Positions 1 to 11,647 of a stretch of DNA of 63,971 bases are shown here, piece after piece. Positions within the stretch are counted from its first letter, which is position 1, and every line of letters begins with the position of its first letter. The position numbers and the translations under genes were made by a program. The DNA is from Discostella pseudostelligera (Eukaryota; Bacillariophyta; Thalassiosirophyceae; Thalassiosirales; Thalassiosiraceae), in the NCBI GenBank assembly GCA_036940085.1, contig JALLBK010000095.1:1-63971 (forward strand). The letters run 5' to 3'. Under the pieces are notes generated by a model, which was not told where the DNA came from, made no database searches, and saw only the letters and a list, made by a program, of their open reading frames with translations.

Positions 1-250
1 AGGCCAATCATTGTACTATCCTGATATGATGGTGCAAAAGATTCATCAGAGGCAATGGGCAAATTCAAATTCATTCTTTCTGCATACCAATGACCGTTGA
101 GCAAACACAACAATCAGCCAATGTTGAGTCTGGTCATCATCATGCAACAATCCATAAATATTAATACAATCCATCCAGGCTTTCCATACCCCATCACAGA
201 TCTTCACCAACAATCATGGCTATTAGTCAAATGGTCCAACATAAACCAGT
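1..250. other. Left edge, no gene seen
   Basis: AT-rich sequence with no convincing open frame, RNA gene or repeat. It may be the decayed 5' part of the transposase-like relic that follows. Confidence 0.3.
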
Positions 251-1950
251 GTGCTGAAGGTGAAAACTAGGACCGACAGTAAATTCCAGAGCACAAAAGA
301 TCTTTTCGTGATGACCGCGCATGTGGGAGATGTGGTCAACATCACAAATGATTATGACAAGATTGTGCGGTCATCATCTAGTAGTAGAAGCAAGATGCAG
401 AAGCAGTGGAGTAATGTTTGCCACTTAGTGGTCCCTTTTTTGTTGAACACATCAAAGGAAATATCAACGTCAGCATGCGTTCTGGCACCGATGCCGGAGA
501 TTCAGATTTTGCAGACTTGGGTGGACAGTGTCATTAAAAGAGAACTTGCCTGCAATCCCAAATCTGACCACTACACAACAACATCTGAGAAACTTTTATC
601 TCATCACTTGTGTGGGCAGCGTAGCAACAATGACAACAAAACGCACAATCCCTTAGCAAAGCATAGTCGGATTGAGGCTCCAATCATAACTAATACAATG
701 AAGAAGAAGTCACTTCTGCCTGACTCCAACAAGCCATTCAATAAGTTCAAAGTGGTCAAGATTGTTGCAGAGAGAACCAAATACAAAACTTCAGAGCATT
801 TGGAGACCATACACATGATAATAGAGCACCAAAAGAAGTTTGGAGTATTAATGAGTTATTGGGGAATGAGCCGGTGGCAGTGGGTTGAAATGTTTGAGAA
901 GACTGGAAAGCTACCTATTGGCGAATTTGGATGAGGGCGACTCCATATGCATATGTGTCTGATATTATAAGCATTGCAGAGCACTGTGGCAGCCAACCTG
1001 GCCGCACCTTCACCAGATCTGACATTAGTGATAAGATCCAAGGGAGACTCATTGCAGTAGGATTTCAACCACTTGTTCAAAAGGATATGGATACAAGAAC
1101 CATGGGAAGATACTTTGTTCAGGTTGCTGACCATTGTAACATTTCGATTGCAGAGAAAACAATTCCGAAAACAAACACTCGTGATGCAGCTGAGAATTCT
1201 CTCCGTGCAGCAGTTGTGACTCTCGGTATCATTGGATCTACAAATCTCTTCCCTTTTGAGACACTAGATGAAGATCTTTTAAAGGAGATGAATAATTTGC
1301 CCAAGGATACTATGATGATGGATATGATGTCTCGCGTGTTTGGATGTCTTGTCTATCCTGTGCGTCCTGAATACATTTTCTCCTCTGATGAGGCAACTGA
1401 ATACATTTACGAAGGTACAAAGACCAAAACAGATCAATCTGTTTTGACCTCAAAGATGTCCATTGCAAAGAGGGCAACCAGTTCTCTTTCAGGGTTCAAA
1501 ACGACAAGTCTATGAATGGAATGCGCGTCAAGTTGACGTTTACTGTCTCTGCAATAGGAACTTGCATGCCACTTGTCTGTACAGTTGCAGGGCTCACTGA
1601 GAGAGTGATGCCCAATGGCGATGAATTTATTCATGTCAAGATTCCTGGGCCGTGTGTTGGAGGTGGTGGCGTCAACATTAATAACAAAGAATTTGGAAAC
1701 CTTCTCCTGATGCAAGATACGGTAGGCGCAGCCGAGAAGAAATTCAAGTGGTACCACGACGAAATATTGATTCCAGGCATCAAGGCTCAAAGAAAGCATT
1801 TTGCAGGCTTTGATTCAACATCGGGCGAACCAGTTCCTGATAACCAAACTGCTGTGTCGTGGTGTGATGGTGACTTGCCCCAGGTGAAGGCAATTATTGA
1901 TTCTGCAGTGGCCATATTTTGTGCTCAGTGCTCAGTGGCCGTTCAAGTGT
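251..1950 (+). pseudogene. Frame-broken transposase-like relic
   Basis: Three consecutive open segments in different frames (about 251-934, 931-1515, 1512-1905) read as one protein broken by two single-base frame changes. Both breaks fall at an ATGA, which mimics a bacterial start/stop overlap. The first segment has no ATG near its beginning, so the 5' end is probably lost. The second ends in a region with SSDEATEYIYEG and the third contains SWCDGDLPQVKAI. These acidic positions, spaced through a mixed alpha/beta fold, resemble a DDE-type transposase core, but I cannot name the family. Similarity to a gene product fades after about 1905, suggesting 3' truncation. No terminal inverted repeats or target-site duplication were seen. 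The alternative is an unrelated diatom-specific gene with sequencing errors. Confidence 0.45.
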
Positions 1951-1958
1951 TCTGGTAG

Positions 1959-2374
1959 TTAAAACAAAAAAATCCGTTGGTCCTTCGTCCGTCCTTCCAG
2001 CTGCACTCCCGCCCGGCCCCGCCCAATCTTTCTCTCCTGCGCGAAGCAAGAAGCGAGAAGCGAGCCCGCCGCGCATCCATACCATCAACGAACGAGAAAC
2101 ACTGGCAACACACGAAAGTTGTATTGATTTAGCGCTGCAAGCAACACTACTTTAGTAGGAAACCTCGCTAAACATGCTTGAGTTTCATGTCTTGCAAGAC
2201 GTTCTCGCCTCTGGCAGTCATCAGCAGCTGTTGAAGGGGGAAAAAGATTTTGTTTGGAACGACGTGAGAAGCAAGCGATCGCAAATAATCGCAAGCAAGG
2301 CAAGCACAAGGATTTGAGTTTGAGCCGACGACGACAGCATCAATTCGAACTATTGATCATCCCCCCGCAAAACC
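1959..2374. promoter_or_regulatory. Upstream region of chromodomain gene 1
   Basis: A 416-bp spacer between the transposase-like relic and the first chromodomain gene. GC-rich stretches and short purine runs occur, but no recognisable TATA box or repeat was found. It presumably holds the promoter and 5' UTR of the gene starting at 2375. Confidence 0.3.
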
Positions 2375-4251
2375 ATGACGAAGAGGGAGAGAAGATCCCG
2401 CCCCGGCAGTGGCCATGGTCGTAAGAAGCCAACAAAGCCAGTGAAGCCGAGCCGGAGCACTTCGGGAGGAAAAAAGGGTGTCGCCAACAATAAAGCCAAC
2501 AATAACAAAAAGCAGCATGACGGCGACGAGCGTTTGTTCTCGGTGGAGAAAATTGTGGATTGCAAGTTGGACAAGAATGGGGAGCCGACATACAAAACTC
2601 GCTGGACGGGTTACAGTGCTAGCGAAGATACATGGGAGCCATACGAGAATGTAGTCTCGACGGGGCATGTGTAAGCCATCAACTTATTTCGTCGTCGACC
2701 ATCCATTATTTCTTCTCACACCACCTCTGATCATACTGCCTTTCAATGTTCAGTGATTGGTATGAACGGCAACAACGACAGCAGACGCTCAAGGAAACTT
2801 CTGTTGGCGTTGCGGTCATCGAATACGAGGATGGGGAGTGTGAGATGGTCGACTTGAGGACCGAAAAGTTTCGTAGTTATCGGTCTGATGATGAGGACGA
2901 GGATACTACTACTAGTAGTAGCAGTGACAGCAGCGAGGATGAGAATAATTTTGAACTTGTTGCTGAAGGGGAGATGATCGAAATTCTCTGGAAACATGCC
3001 AACATCTACTTTCCATGCAAAGTCATCTCTTGGACACCTCTCCGGGCTACTCGAAGGTCCACCACTCAGAACAGTCGATCCTCTTTGTGGCGCCCGCCCT
3101 CCGACGAGGTAAAAGTGGCGAAGAACTCCTCTACTAAAAGTAAATCATCTCAGGGCAACAAGCAAGAAGCCTTGGTGGCAACCACACAAAAGAGGAGCGG
3201 GACCGGGATGGCGAAGAACCGAGAGTCACTTCGAGATAAGAACCAACCACTAGTGAAAGTTGGTCAACAGGTTGCTGCGCCAGCCAAAAAACCTACCAAA
3301 CTAGAGCCAAATGCGACGGTACCAAGGACCCAACGCCAACGCGGACAGAATCAACTAGATGCTATAACTCCTAACAAAGAATCAAAACAGAGGCTGAAGT
3401 CGACAGATCCTGTCGAGGAAGCTGGTTTTGTGCCGAGGAAACACCTAAAGCGACAAGGCGAAAAAGGGGATACTGTGGGAGGGGCCAATAAAAAGTCGAA
3501 ACTAGAGGAGCCGCAGCCACCAAGAACGGAGTCGGCCCAGGAAAAGGTTGTTCGTACGAGGATACTACGCGAGCGCAACAAAGATAGGAGTCAAACAAGT
3601 TCTTCCGTTGATACTGCGCCCTCGAACAAGTCAATGACCACAGGCCTCGGCGGCACCATCGTGGCGGCAGAAGCAGGAGGAGGAGTCCAAAAAAAATCAC
3701 AACAACTTCATGACAAACTTCGAAGTGGAGGCGTGCAAAATCAACCAGTTTGTTCTGTTGTGCCAGCCTTGCTATCCGAAACGGCATCTACTAGTACTAG
3801 CATAGTAATTGACCATTTCAGGGGAATCCTGCTGGACGAGGATGAAGCTCAATATTCCCCCGCCCATGATTGTAGCTCCTGCGATAATGATTACGACGAG
3901 GGTTCATCTGCACTTTATGAAGACGAAGAAGGAGAATTGTCTTCGACGAGAAACGAGGGAATTCCATTGTATGACGAGCCTGAAGATGATTTTGATTCTT
4001 CAACTGACAGCGATGATGACGACGACGACGACGAGGAGGAGGAGGATGAAAGCGATTTTGATGAAGAACATCATCATAGTTATCAGCATTATGAAGAACA
4101 CGATGGAAGCGATGATGGGATAGACGACGAAGGGAAGGGCTATCATGTTGCATATCAAGCAGTGGTGGAGGGGCCAAAGCTTACTTTCGAGGAACAATGG
4201 ACGCTCAAGTTGAAGCGAACTCAGGAATTCTTTAGTACTAGTTTCAGGTAA
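2375..4251 (+). CDS. Chromodomain protein with Tudor-like segments
   Basis: Two exons, 2375-2670 and 2754-4251 (donor GTAAGC, acceptor TTCAG, phase 2), give 597 aa. Residues about 50-95 form a chromodomain: LFSVEKIVDCKLDKNG, TRWTGY and EDTWEPYENV supply the aromatic cage that in this family reads methyl-lysine on histone tails. After the intron comes a segment ending YEDGECEMVDLRTEKFR and then, past an acidic stretch, GEMIEILWKHANIYFPCKV. Both look like parts of Tudor-type barrels, but in unusual order. The middle is basic and disordered. The C-terminal third has long D/E runs and closes with the motif LTFEEQWTLKLKRTQEF. A nuclear chromatin-reader role is inferred. The gene is duplicated, in broken form, 2.3 kb downstream, where the same intron position, Tudor-like pieces and C-terminal motif recur. 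Confidence 0.8.
2671..2753 (+). other. Intron of chromodomain gene 1
   Basis: An 83-nt GT-AG intron. Joining GT from exon 1 to T from exon 2 makes a Val codon and keeps the frame (GHV-DWYERQ). The second copy has its intron at the same codon (6587-6672), so the intron predates the duplication. Confidence 0.8.
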
Positions 4252-5400
4252 GACGATTGGGTCAAGGAGCGAGAATCAAAAAGGAATACAAAATGCAACT
4301 TCTCCAGCTTGAAGACGTAGGTAGAACCCCGCCATAAGTACCCCTGCTTTAGAGTGGGAACTTTTAATAGTACATATTTTTGTTGGTCAACTCCTTCTTT
4401 AGCTCCGATGACGAGCCAGGTCGTCCTACTACTGGCTGAGAGTGGCGAGTGCTACTCTCATCCTTAACTGTAAGTCTGCTATAATTGCTGCTTGTGGCAG
4501 CTGGTAGTGGTGGTGGCGGCGCGTTGGATTTAGCTAGTAAGTGTAGAGATAGCAGTACCATGTTGAGGATATGATGTAATACTACTACTCAATACTACTA
4601 GGGGAGAAGCTACTACTACTAGGTAGTACTACTAGAACTTAACAGGAGCGCCTACTACCCGCCCCCGCTTCGTCCTTCATCTCTCTACTCGTCGTCGTCG
4701 TCGTCGTCGTCGTCTTCATTGTCGTCGAATTCAATTGAGGAGTGGCAAGAAGGAGGAAGGAGGGGGGCGAGTGGCGGACGATTATACTTAATTCTTCTTG
4801 TTCTTGTTGGCGCTGTAGGCGTCGGGCGGGGCGCGGTGCACTTTTCTTGCTTTTGATCATACTGTTGATGATGTCTTCATGATCGTCCACCATTCACTGA
4901 TTCTTGTTCTTTACTACCTACTACTAGATTTCCATCTTCTTCTCCTCCTCCTCCTCAGGTATGAGTTGCGGTGGTCGTGGAGTACACTAGTATTACCTAC
5001 TAGCAGCAGCAGCAGCAGCTACTAGTATTCTACTTGGTAGTGCCCTAGTTCCACTATTAGCAGCACTATTGCTATAGCGCCCCCGGCCGTCCTTCTCGTA
5101 GTCTGCATGGTGGTCGTCGTGGCAGTTGACACAGAAACAACTGTATTAAGCGGCAGTGCAGGAGAATATTATCGGTTGGGGATTGGGGATCATGATAGAT
5201 GATGGATGGTGATGCTTGGGACATAAATGTTTTGGGGGGTGTTTGTAGGTTTACTAGTTGTATCTAACAAAAAAATGGACCTCGGACGCTGAACGCTGAC
5301 ATTGTTGGCGTCACGCTGCGCGCTGTACGAAACCTGGGCACTGAAGGAAGTACGATATCTAATGGAACAAAAGTTCAATTAATTTTTTTAAAGGGGCCGA
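4252..5400. other. Gene-free spacer rich in simple repeats
   Basis: No credible gene. Scattered (CTA/TAG)n tracts such as those at about 4580-4635, a perfect GTC-repeat run near 4691-4714, CTC runs and AGC runs dominate. Open frames here are short and of biased composition. The region probably includes the 3' UTR of chromodomain gene 1. Confidence 0.5.
4691..4714. repeat. (GTC)8 microsatellite
   Basis: Eight tandem GTC units, perfect, in non-coding sequence downstream of chromodomain gene 1. Acidic-run coding repeats in both chromodomain genes (GAC/GAT/GAG) resemble this element, so replication slippage may have supplied material for the D/E tracts. Confidence 0.75.
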
Positions 5401-5404
5401 TTAT

Positions 5405-5823
5405 TTGTGCTTTTGGGGTCGATTTGTGCAGGGTCGGTTTGTGCCTTTTCCGAGAGAGCGACGGAAAGTCGAGGGTAGGGGTGTGTGAAGGAATGTTGCA
5501 TCGATGATTTTTTCATGTTGCCTCACGATGATTTTTTGCCTCGATGACTCATGGTTGCCTCGATGACTCATTTTTTATAAACGTAGGAACTCATATATTT
5601 GCCTCGATGACTCATGGTTGCCTCGATGACTCATGAATGCCTCGATGAACCATGTTTGCCTCGTTGACTCATGGGGCAAACAACTCATGTCATTACCAAA
5701 TTTCGCACAGCACTACATTGAATTTCCTTTGCTCTCCGACTTAAATGTAGGAATAAATACAGAATTCGCCGACTTGGGGTCTTTTTGTGCTTTTGGGGCC
5801 GATTTGTTTCGGGGTCAATTTGG
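5405..5823. repeat. Direct repeat pair around a minisatellite
   Basis: A segment starting TTTGTGCTTTTGGGG at 5405-5441 recurs with a few changes at 5784-5823. The two copies flank the TGACTCA-bearing minisatellite. No ends typical of a known transposon were found, so this is described only as a direct repeat. Confidence 0.55.
5505..5680. repeat. TTGCCTCGATGACTCATG minisatellite
   Basis: At least six imperfect copies of an approximately 18-bp unit (GCCTCGATGACTCATG core). Five carry an intact TGACTCA, at 5545, 5564, 5608, 5627 and 5665. TGACTCA is the classical GCN4/AP-1 bZIP binding palindrome. The array lies in the spacer between the two chromodomain copies. It could be a cluster of bZIP sites or simply slippage of a short sequence. 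Confidence 0.7.
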
Positions 5824-6206
5824 AATTTGGGGGTGCACAAAATACCGCATTTTGAGTATGGCTCGTCACAAGTCACAACAATTCCTTTGTTGCACTGTAT
5901 GATGTGTTCGAGCTTGTTCCTGAGAGAAAATCCTCTGTCCTTCAAGAAGTTCCTTGGATGTTTTCCATAACCTACATTGAATTCGTCGTCAACAAACGCG
6001 ATTTAAGAACCAGTCGGTAAATTACTTAACAAAACTTAATCTGATACCGGTAGATTTTGTAAATCGTATGGTAATCTCTATAATCGATGGTAATTCGGGC
6101 AACAAACATGGTTTAGCGCAATTCAGCGCATCCATTTCCTCACCACTCCGCTCAACCTCAACCTCAACACCCCAATAGACCCCAATGCGAGGCAAGCCCC
6201 ACCACC

Positions 6207-8336
6207 ATGACGACGAAGCAGGCGAGTAGTCGCCCCCCTAGTACTGGCCACCGCCACATCGACAAGCACCCCAATCCCAGGAGACCAGCACATCCAATCC
6301 GACCGAAGAGGAGGAGCCGCAATCGCCGGCGAGAACATGGCCAGCGTCTGCGTGACGATCATTATGTCGGCGGCCGCGGTGAACATCATCAAGATGAATC
6401 CACCAGCAAAAAGAATGCTTTTGATAAGAATGATGACGAATACGAGCGGTTATTCTTGGTGGAGAAAATTGTGGATTGCAAGATGGACAAGAATGGGATG
6501 CCGACATACAAAACACGCTGGATGGGTTACAGCGCAAGCGAGGACACATGGGAGCCATACGAAAATGTTGGCTCGACGGGGCATGTGTAAGTCGTCATCA
6601 ACTTATTTCGTCTTTGATCACAATGAATTGTTCCCTTCTCACACATCTAGCATTACGGCTGCTGTTGTTTAGAGATTGGTATGAACGACAACAACGGCAG
6701 CGGACGATCAAGGACACGTCGCTTGGCGTTGCGGTCATCGAATACGTGGACGGGGAGCGAGAGATGGTCGACTTGAGGGTCGAAAAGTTTCGCAATTATC
6801 GGCCGTTAACGAGAACGAGGACAAAAGCGACGAGTACTACGACGACGAGAATAATTTTGAACTTGTTGCTGAAGGGGAGATGATCGAAATTTTCTGGATA
6901 CATGCCAAGATGTACTTTCCATGCAAAGTCATCTCTTGGACACCTCTCCGGGCTACTCGAAGGTCCACCACTCTGAACAGTCGATCCTCTTTGTGGCGGC
7001 TGCCCACCATAGTATTGAACAAATCCCCTAGCAGTACTACTTCAGCAACAAAAATGTCAACACGAAGAAGGCAATTATCACAAGGTGAAGGCAATACGAA
7101 AGAAACCTTGGCGGCAATCCAAAGAAAGCACACGACAAAGAGGAGTAGGCCTGCTGCTGGGATGGCAAGTCGAAAATATGAGGCGGTCCAACCTACTACT
7201 AATGATACTACTACTCGGAGCATGGTTCTTGCACTCCGACTCGGCACTACTCCTACTATAAATCCTCAAGAGTCATCCTCACCATTCGCACCGTCTTCTG
7301 TTGGTGCGCCAGCACCAGCCAAAAGAGTTTTTACACAAGGAGATCAGGCATCTGGACATCAGAACCCAGTACCCTGCAACACCATAACGATTTATGTCAA
7401 GCTCGTAATCAACTGGTGGTAGCCCTGAATCCTGGTGCATCATCTACTTTTAAGAGAGAATCAATACTGAGGACGAAAGTCGATCCGAAGATAGAGAAAG
7501 CTGTTTTTGAGTCAGTGAACAGTAAGAAAGAAGAAGCCAAGAGACAAGAAGGAGGCAATGCAGGTTCGCATGAGGATGGTGCGGAGCCAGCTACTACGAA
7601 GAGGTCAAGACCACCGACGACATCAGCATTAGAAGCACCCTCAGAGCAGAAGGTGACGGTTGAGAAACTTCTTCCGAGTATAAGTCTTCAATCGGATTGT
7701 ACTATTGCTACTATCGGTGGGGCGCTGCCCAGAGCAGCATCCGAACAAGACGATGTCAAGAGTTGTCGTATCATTGCACGACCGCGAAGAGATTCTTCGC
7801 TGGCGGACGATAATATCGAATTTGATACCCGACCAGAAGATCTACAACAAGAACTAGTGCGACTAGCAGCACTCGTCGATCACGAGGAAGAAGGTCGCCG
7901 AAACTTTACACACAATTACACCCTCTCACGTGATGTTGTTCATTGCAACGACGAGTCACCTGCTGGAAAGGAAGGACTAGAGGAATCAAAATGTGACGAT
8001 CCTGACGAGGGCGATTTTGATTCGTCATCTGAGGACCACGACAGCGACGACGACGACGACGACTCTGGTGGTGGTGGTGACGATGATCACGACGACGAGG
8101 ACGAGGAGGAGGAGAAGGAGGACGAGGACGACGATGAAGATGATGACGTTGAACATGATTCTGATGACGACGATGATTGCAGCGACGAAAACTGGGGTGA
8201 TGAAGATACAGACGATGGGACGTTTTGTTTTGATCCATCATGTCATAAAGTCCTATTTGCGGGGACGAAGCTCACTTTTGAAGAACAATGGGAGCTCAAG
8301 AAGTTAAAGCGTACCCAGGAATTTAGCTTCAAATAA
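6207..8336 (+). pseudogene. Second chromodomain copy, frame broken
   Basis: A paralogue of the gene at 2375-4251. Exon 1 (6207-6586) encodes the chromodomain (RLFLVEKIVDCKMDKNG, EDTWEPYENV), and the intron (6587-6672, GTAAGT/TTTAG) sits at the same codon. Exon 2 opens in frame with DWYERQQRQRT. A single-base deletion near 6803-6808 then changes frame, and the GEMIEIFWIHAKMYFPCKV segment is read in another frame. A second change near 7340-7415 is needed to reach the acidic tail and the C-terminal LTFEEQWELKKLKRTQEF motif ending at 8336. The downstream frame stays open for about 900 nt and keeps the D/E runs, so the loss is recent, or the breaks are sequencing errors. The chromodomain half alone could still be translated. 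Confidence 0.7.
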
Positions 8337-9484
8337 ACTGCCATAGCCGCAAGAGAAAATCACATTTCCTTCCCATCATACTTTTACAAACTTATTCTAA
8401 TTCTTCTGTCATTCAGGGTGGTGGAATGTAGGAGTATATTACATATTGTATGAGGGCGGGTTTGCATACTAGGCTGTGTGGTGGGATTGTTTGTTTGCGC
8501 ATTTGTTGTCCTTTGCCCTTTTTTCGGATTTGTGGTGATTTGTGTTGGCGCGGAGGTGGTGCGATAGATACTACATTAGGTGGAAGGGGTTCGGTTGGGG
8601 GTTGCTCTTGAGTCTGAACGAGTCAGCAGGCAGATGTGCCTTTGTTGGGAAGATCAGGCAGATGCGATTTGTCGATGAACTATACGCCATCTAAAAAGAT
8701 CATGGAGAGGAGCTAACAAGAAGTTGTCCTTCTTCGACTTCGACCTTCGACACTAGGAGTTATTGTTGGGTTGTTGTTGGGTAGTGGGTATTGGGCTCTG
8801 GGCTCGGAGTAATAAGCTGTGGACGGTTCGACTTCGGGAGGGCATAAGATGTGTTATTCCGCGAGCCATTAAGCAACCCAGCGACGACTGTAGTACTCCC
8901 ATCTTGCTTCTTCTGCTTCTCCTTGTTGTTCTACTTCTTCTTCTTTCTGTGCTGCTGCTCGTCGAGTATCTGGGTCATGATGAGGATTGAGGATTTAGCT
9001 GGCGCGCTTTTTACTATTTATTTTCATGATAACGAGCAGGGAACGAATAGAACGACTAATGGTTTTCTGCGTCTTGGTGCGCTGCTGGCGGATGGCGGCG
9101 GATGAGCTGGATATCTGACTACGATCTAGAACCTCGAATACGAAGAAGGATGAAGCATGATGGACCTCGGACATGTCATGTGACATGGATTATGGCGCGG
9201 ACCAATCCTCTTTATTGCGCATGATGGACGAGGAGGTGTTCTGGTTGTTGCGTGAAGAACGAGCTGCGCGGAGTTAACAGTGGACGAAGAGTGAGACGAG
9301 GAAGGAGTTTTGCGGCGGTACTACATATTGAACAAGACTCAACGGCAATGATAACATCCGGCACACTGTTTACGAGGAACAACTACTCATAAGATTACGA
9401 TGATGATATGAACAGGAGGATGAAAGGGACGCTAAGAGAAGGATAGCAGAAGAGAGGGATTGTGAAACATCATCAGCATCCTCA
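8337..9484. other. Gene-free spacer, 1.1 kb
   Basis: No supported gene, RNA or mobile element. The sequence is G/T-rich around 8440-8620 and 8760-8830, with CTTCTT tracts near 8905-8945. Open frames are short and of low-complexity composition. It separates the chromodomain pair from the alternating-strand gene block that begins with SIR2. Confidence 0.5.
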
Positions 9485-11258
9485 TCACGACCCCAAACGG
9501 GTGGATAAGTGAAGCTCCATAAGTTCATTTTTCCAACCCAACAGCGTGCACAAGGACATTATGCTAGCATCACAGTCGCCCTTGTGAAAAATATCTCGTT
9601 GAACACTGGTGTCATAACTTTTCCTCCTCGTACTTGGACCATGATTCCGCTTCAGAAATGTCCCCGCTAGTTCTCTGTTCAACAGAACGCGCCGGCAGCT
9701 TCTGCTCACCATTTCAGGGATCATGTTCACAGGTCCGACCATGAGTGCTTTGTAGCAAAACAGATAACGACGACGAACGACGATGAGTTACAATTTGAGA
9801 TAAGGATTGTTTCCATTGCAATAATAGTGCCCATCTAACCGCCCCACCACTCGTCCCGAAATCATGAAACAGCGAAGAATACTAGTACTTACATGTTCCC
9901 ATCACAATAAGCATATCTGCTTTCTTCATATCATGTTTCACCACTCTATGATATTTCGACGGCAGTGCCTCCCCAAAGAACACAATGTCTGGCTTCACAT
10001 ATCCCCCACACGTCTTACAGATAGGAGCACGTTTCTCCTCGACGATGATATGCTTGCATTCCTTGCCATCAAACGGACGAGAGCACTTGGTGCATGCCGC
10101 GGTACGGAAATGTCCATGGCATTCGATCATTTTATCTTCGGATACTCCTGCTAAAACATCGAGCATATCAATGTTCTGTGCATTGATGATTGTCCGTGTG
10201 TTGTTCGGTTGGTATAATTGTTGTATGCACAGATGATGAAGAGTGTGAGAACGGAACAAACAAGTCAAGAGAAAGAAACCACGACATAGAAACCGGCACT
10301 GTTGACTGCTGCACAAGACGACGAACCTGCGTATAATTCCTCAATAGCATTCCCTTCCTTTCCAAAAGAGCAATAAACGAATGTGTCACTGTGGGACTAT
10401 GCTTCAATCCCGGCCACAATTCCGAGGCAAGCTGGACAAACGGACTTGGATTTGCCTTGTAAAATTCCAAATCAAATACAGCCGTAGGATGAGGGAGATT
10501 GTATTTTTGTAAATTGTCATATAGTCCAGAACCGGGAGTTCGAAAGTCTGGTATTCCAGCATTGCAACTGATACCGGCACCTGTGAGATAGTACAACGAT
10601 GAGATGTAAGGTTAACGAACTGGTTTGAATGTGTTCTGTTTTCGCAATATCTCCATCACAAACACATCCACTCACCGGTGAGTATGACAATATTGGTATA
10701 TTTATTTTTCGATGAAAGCATTGCTGCAAGATTTCTGATTGCTTCTGGAGCTTCATGAGTAGCAGCGATAGTGGGCATAGATGACAAAGTGACGCTTCCC
10801 AATCCATTGGTTAGTGCGGTAATCTCATCGTCATCGCTGCTGACGCTGCTACTGTGCTGGTGTTGTTGTTGTGTAACGACGATTGATGCATTTTTGGCAT
10901 TGGGTGAGTTAGTAGATGACGCATCATCGGTGGCTTTGTCTCCGGCCTTATTTATTTCGGTGGATGCGGTTTTGGCTGGAGAAGTTGTTGTTGACAATGG
11001 CGATGCCGACGCTGCGTCTGACTCTCGTAACGATTGGGAAGGTGTCGGCGCATTATTCGCAGTCGCAGTCGCAATGCTGTTCAACGACGATGACGTCGAT
11101 GATGACGAAGAAGGAAGAGCTCGGGTTGTCGGTATCGCTGTTGTTGCGATTCCGCCATTGCCATTGTCATTGTCGACGGCTCCTTCACTCCGGCTCGCGC
11201 TGGCGCCGCCGCTGCTGCCACTGCCACTCGAACTCACAGCCCCATTTGTGATTTCCAT
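9485..11258 (-). CDS. SIR2-family NAD-dependent deacetylase
   Basis: Four exons (11258-10676, 10580-10327, 10175-9893, 9747-9485) join in phase to 460 aa. The enzyme class removes acyl groups from lysine using NAD+. Motifs in order: N-terminal S/A-rich extension (about 190 aa), [22 protein letters not shown] (shown in part; the NAD-binding GAGxS and PDFR), NYTQNID, the catalytic His in ECHGHF (about residue 299), zinc ligands CTKC and [13 protein letters not shown], then RVLLN and [16 protein letters not shown]. The zinc spacing and FFGE motif place it near SIRT1/2/3-type class I enzymes. The second intron has an unusual GTTCGT donor, but the join restores the invariant NYTQNID. No organelle signal was recognised in the disordered N-terminus, so nucleus or cytosol is likely. 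It is divergent from the oxygenase-propeller gene. Confidence 0.88.
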
Positions 11259-11647
11259 TCTTTTGATGTTACTCTATTCACAGACAGTCGGCAAGGGAAG
11301 GGATGCAATAGGTTGTACTACCATACAATGTGGGTGTGGGTGTGGGTGTCCATGTCCGGTCCGTCGTCCATCGCTTGTCCATTCATCTGCAGTGATGATG
11401 TGCGTCGTGTGCGTGGTGCATGGAGCTTGGTGCACAGGATGGGGAGGGTCGATTCATTTCGTGCTAAGTATCTTTTTCAATTTCAAAAGTTAATTTCAAA
11501 TTTTGTTAAGTATCTTTTTCAATTTCAAATTTAAATAAAAAATTCGTTAAGTATCTTTCGAAAGCAACTTCATTCGCCTGTCTATCTCCTCCTCGCCACC
11601 ACCCCACCGCACAACATCATCATGATTCCAGCTCCAGCATCCAGACC
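11259..11647. promoter_or_regulatory. Divergent promoter, SIR2 / propeller-oxygenase
   Basis: A 389-bp shared upstream region. A near-identical AAGTATCTTTTTCAATTTC element occurs twice (about 11465 and 11509), and a third partial TTAAGTATCTTTC lies at 11546. A GGGTGTGGGTGT stretch is near 11331. These direct repeats are the clearest regulatory candidates. Their factor is unknown. Confidence 0.45.

Noticed and set aside
931..1515. Bacterial-style ATGA-coupled operon at the left end
   Set aside because: The three segments are pieces of one protein in shifted frames, there are no ribosome-binding sites, and everything around is eukaryotic with introns.
5505..5680. CRISPR-like array
   Set aside because: Repeats are about 18 bp, imperfect and nearly adjacent, without unique spacers, in nuclear diatom DNA.
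7993..8307. Thr/Arg-rich frame overlapping the acidic tail of the second chromodomain copy
   Set aside because: It is a shifted reading of GAC/GAT/GAG repeats that encode Asp/Glu in the other frame. The same shadow appears in the first copy at 3809-4123.
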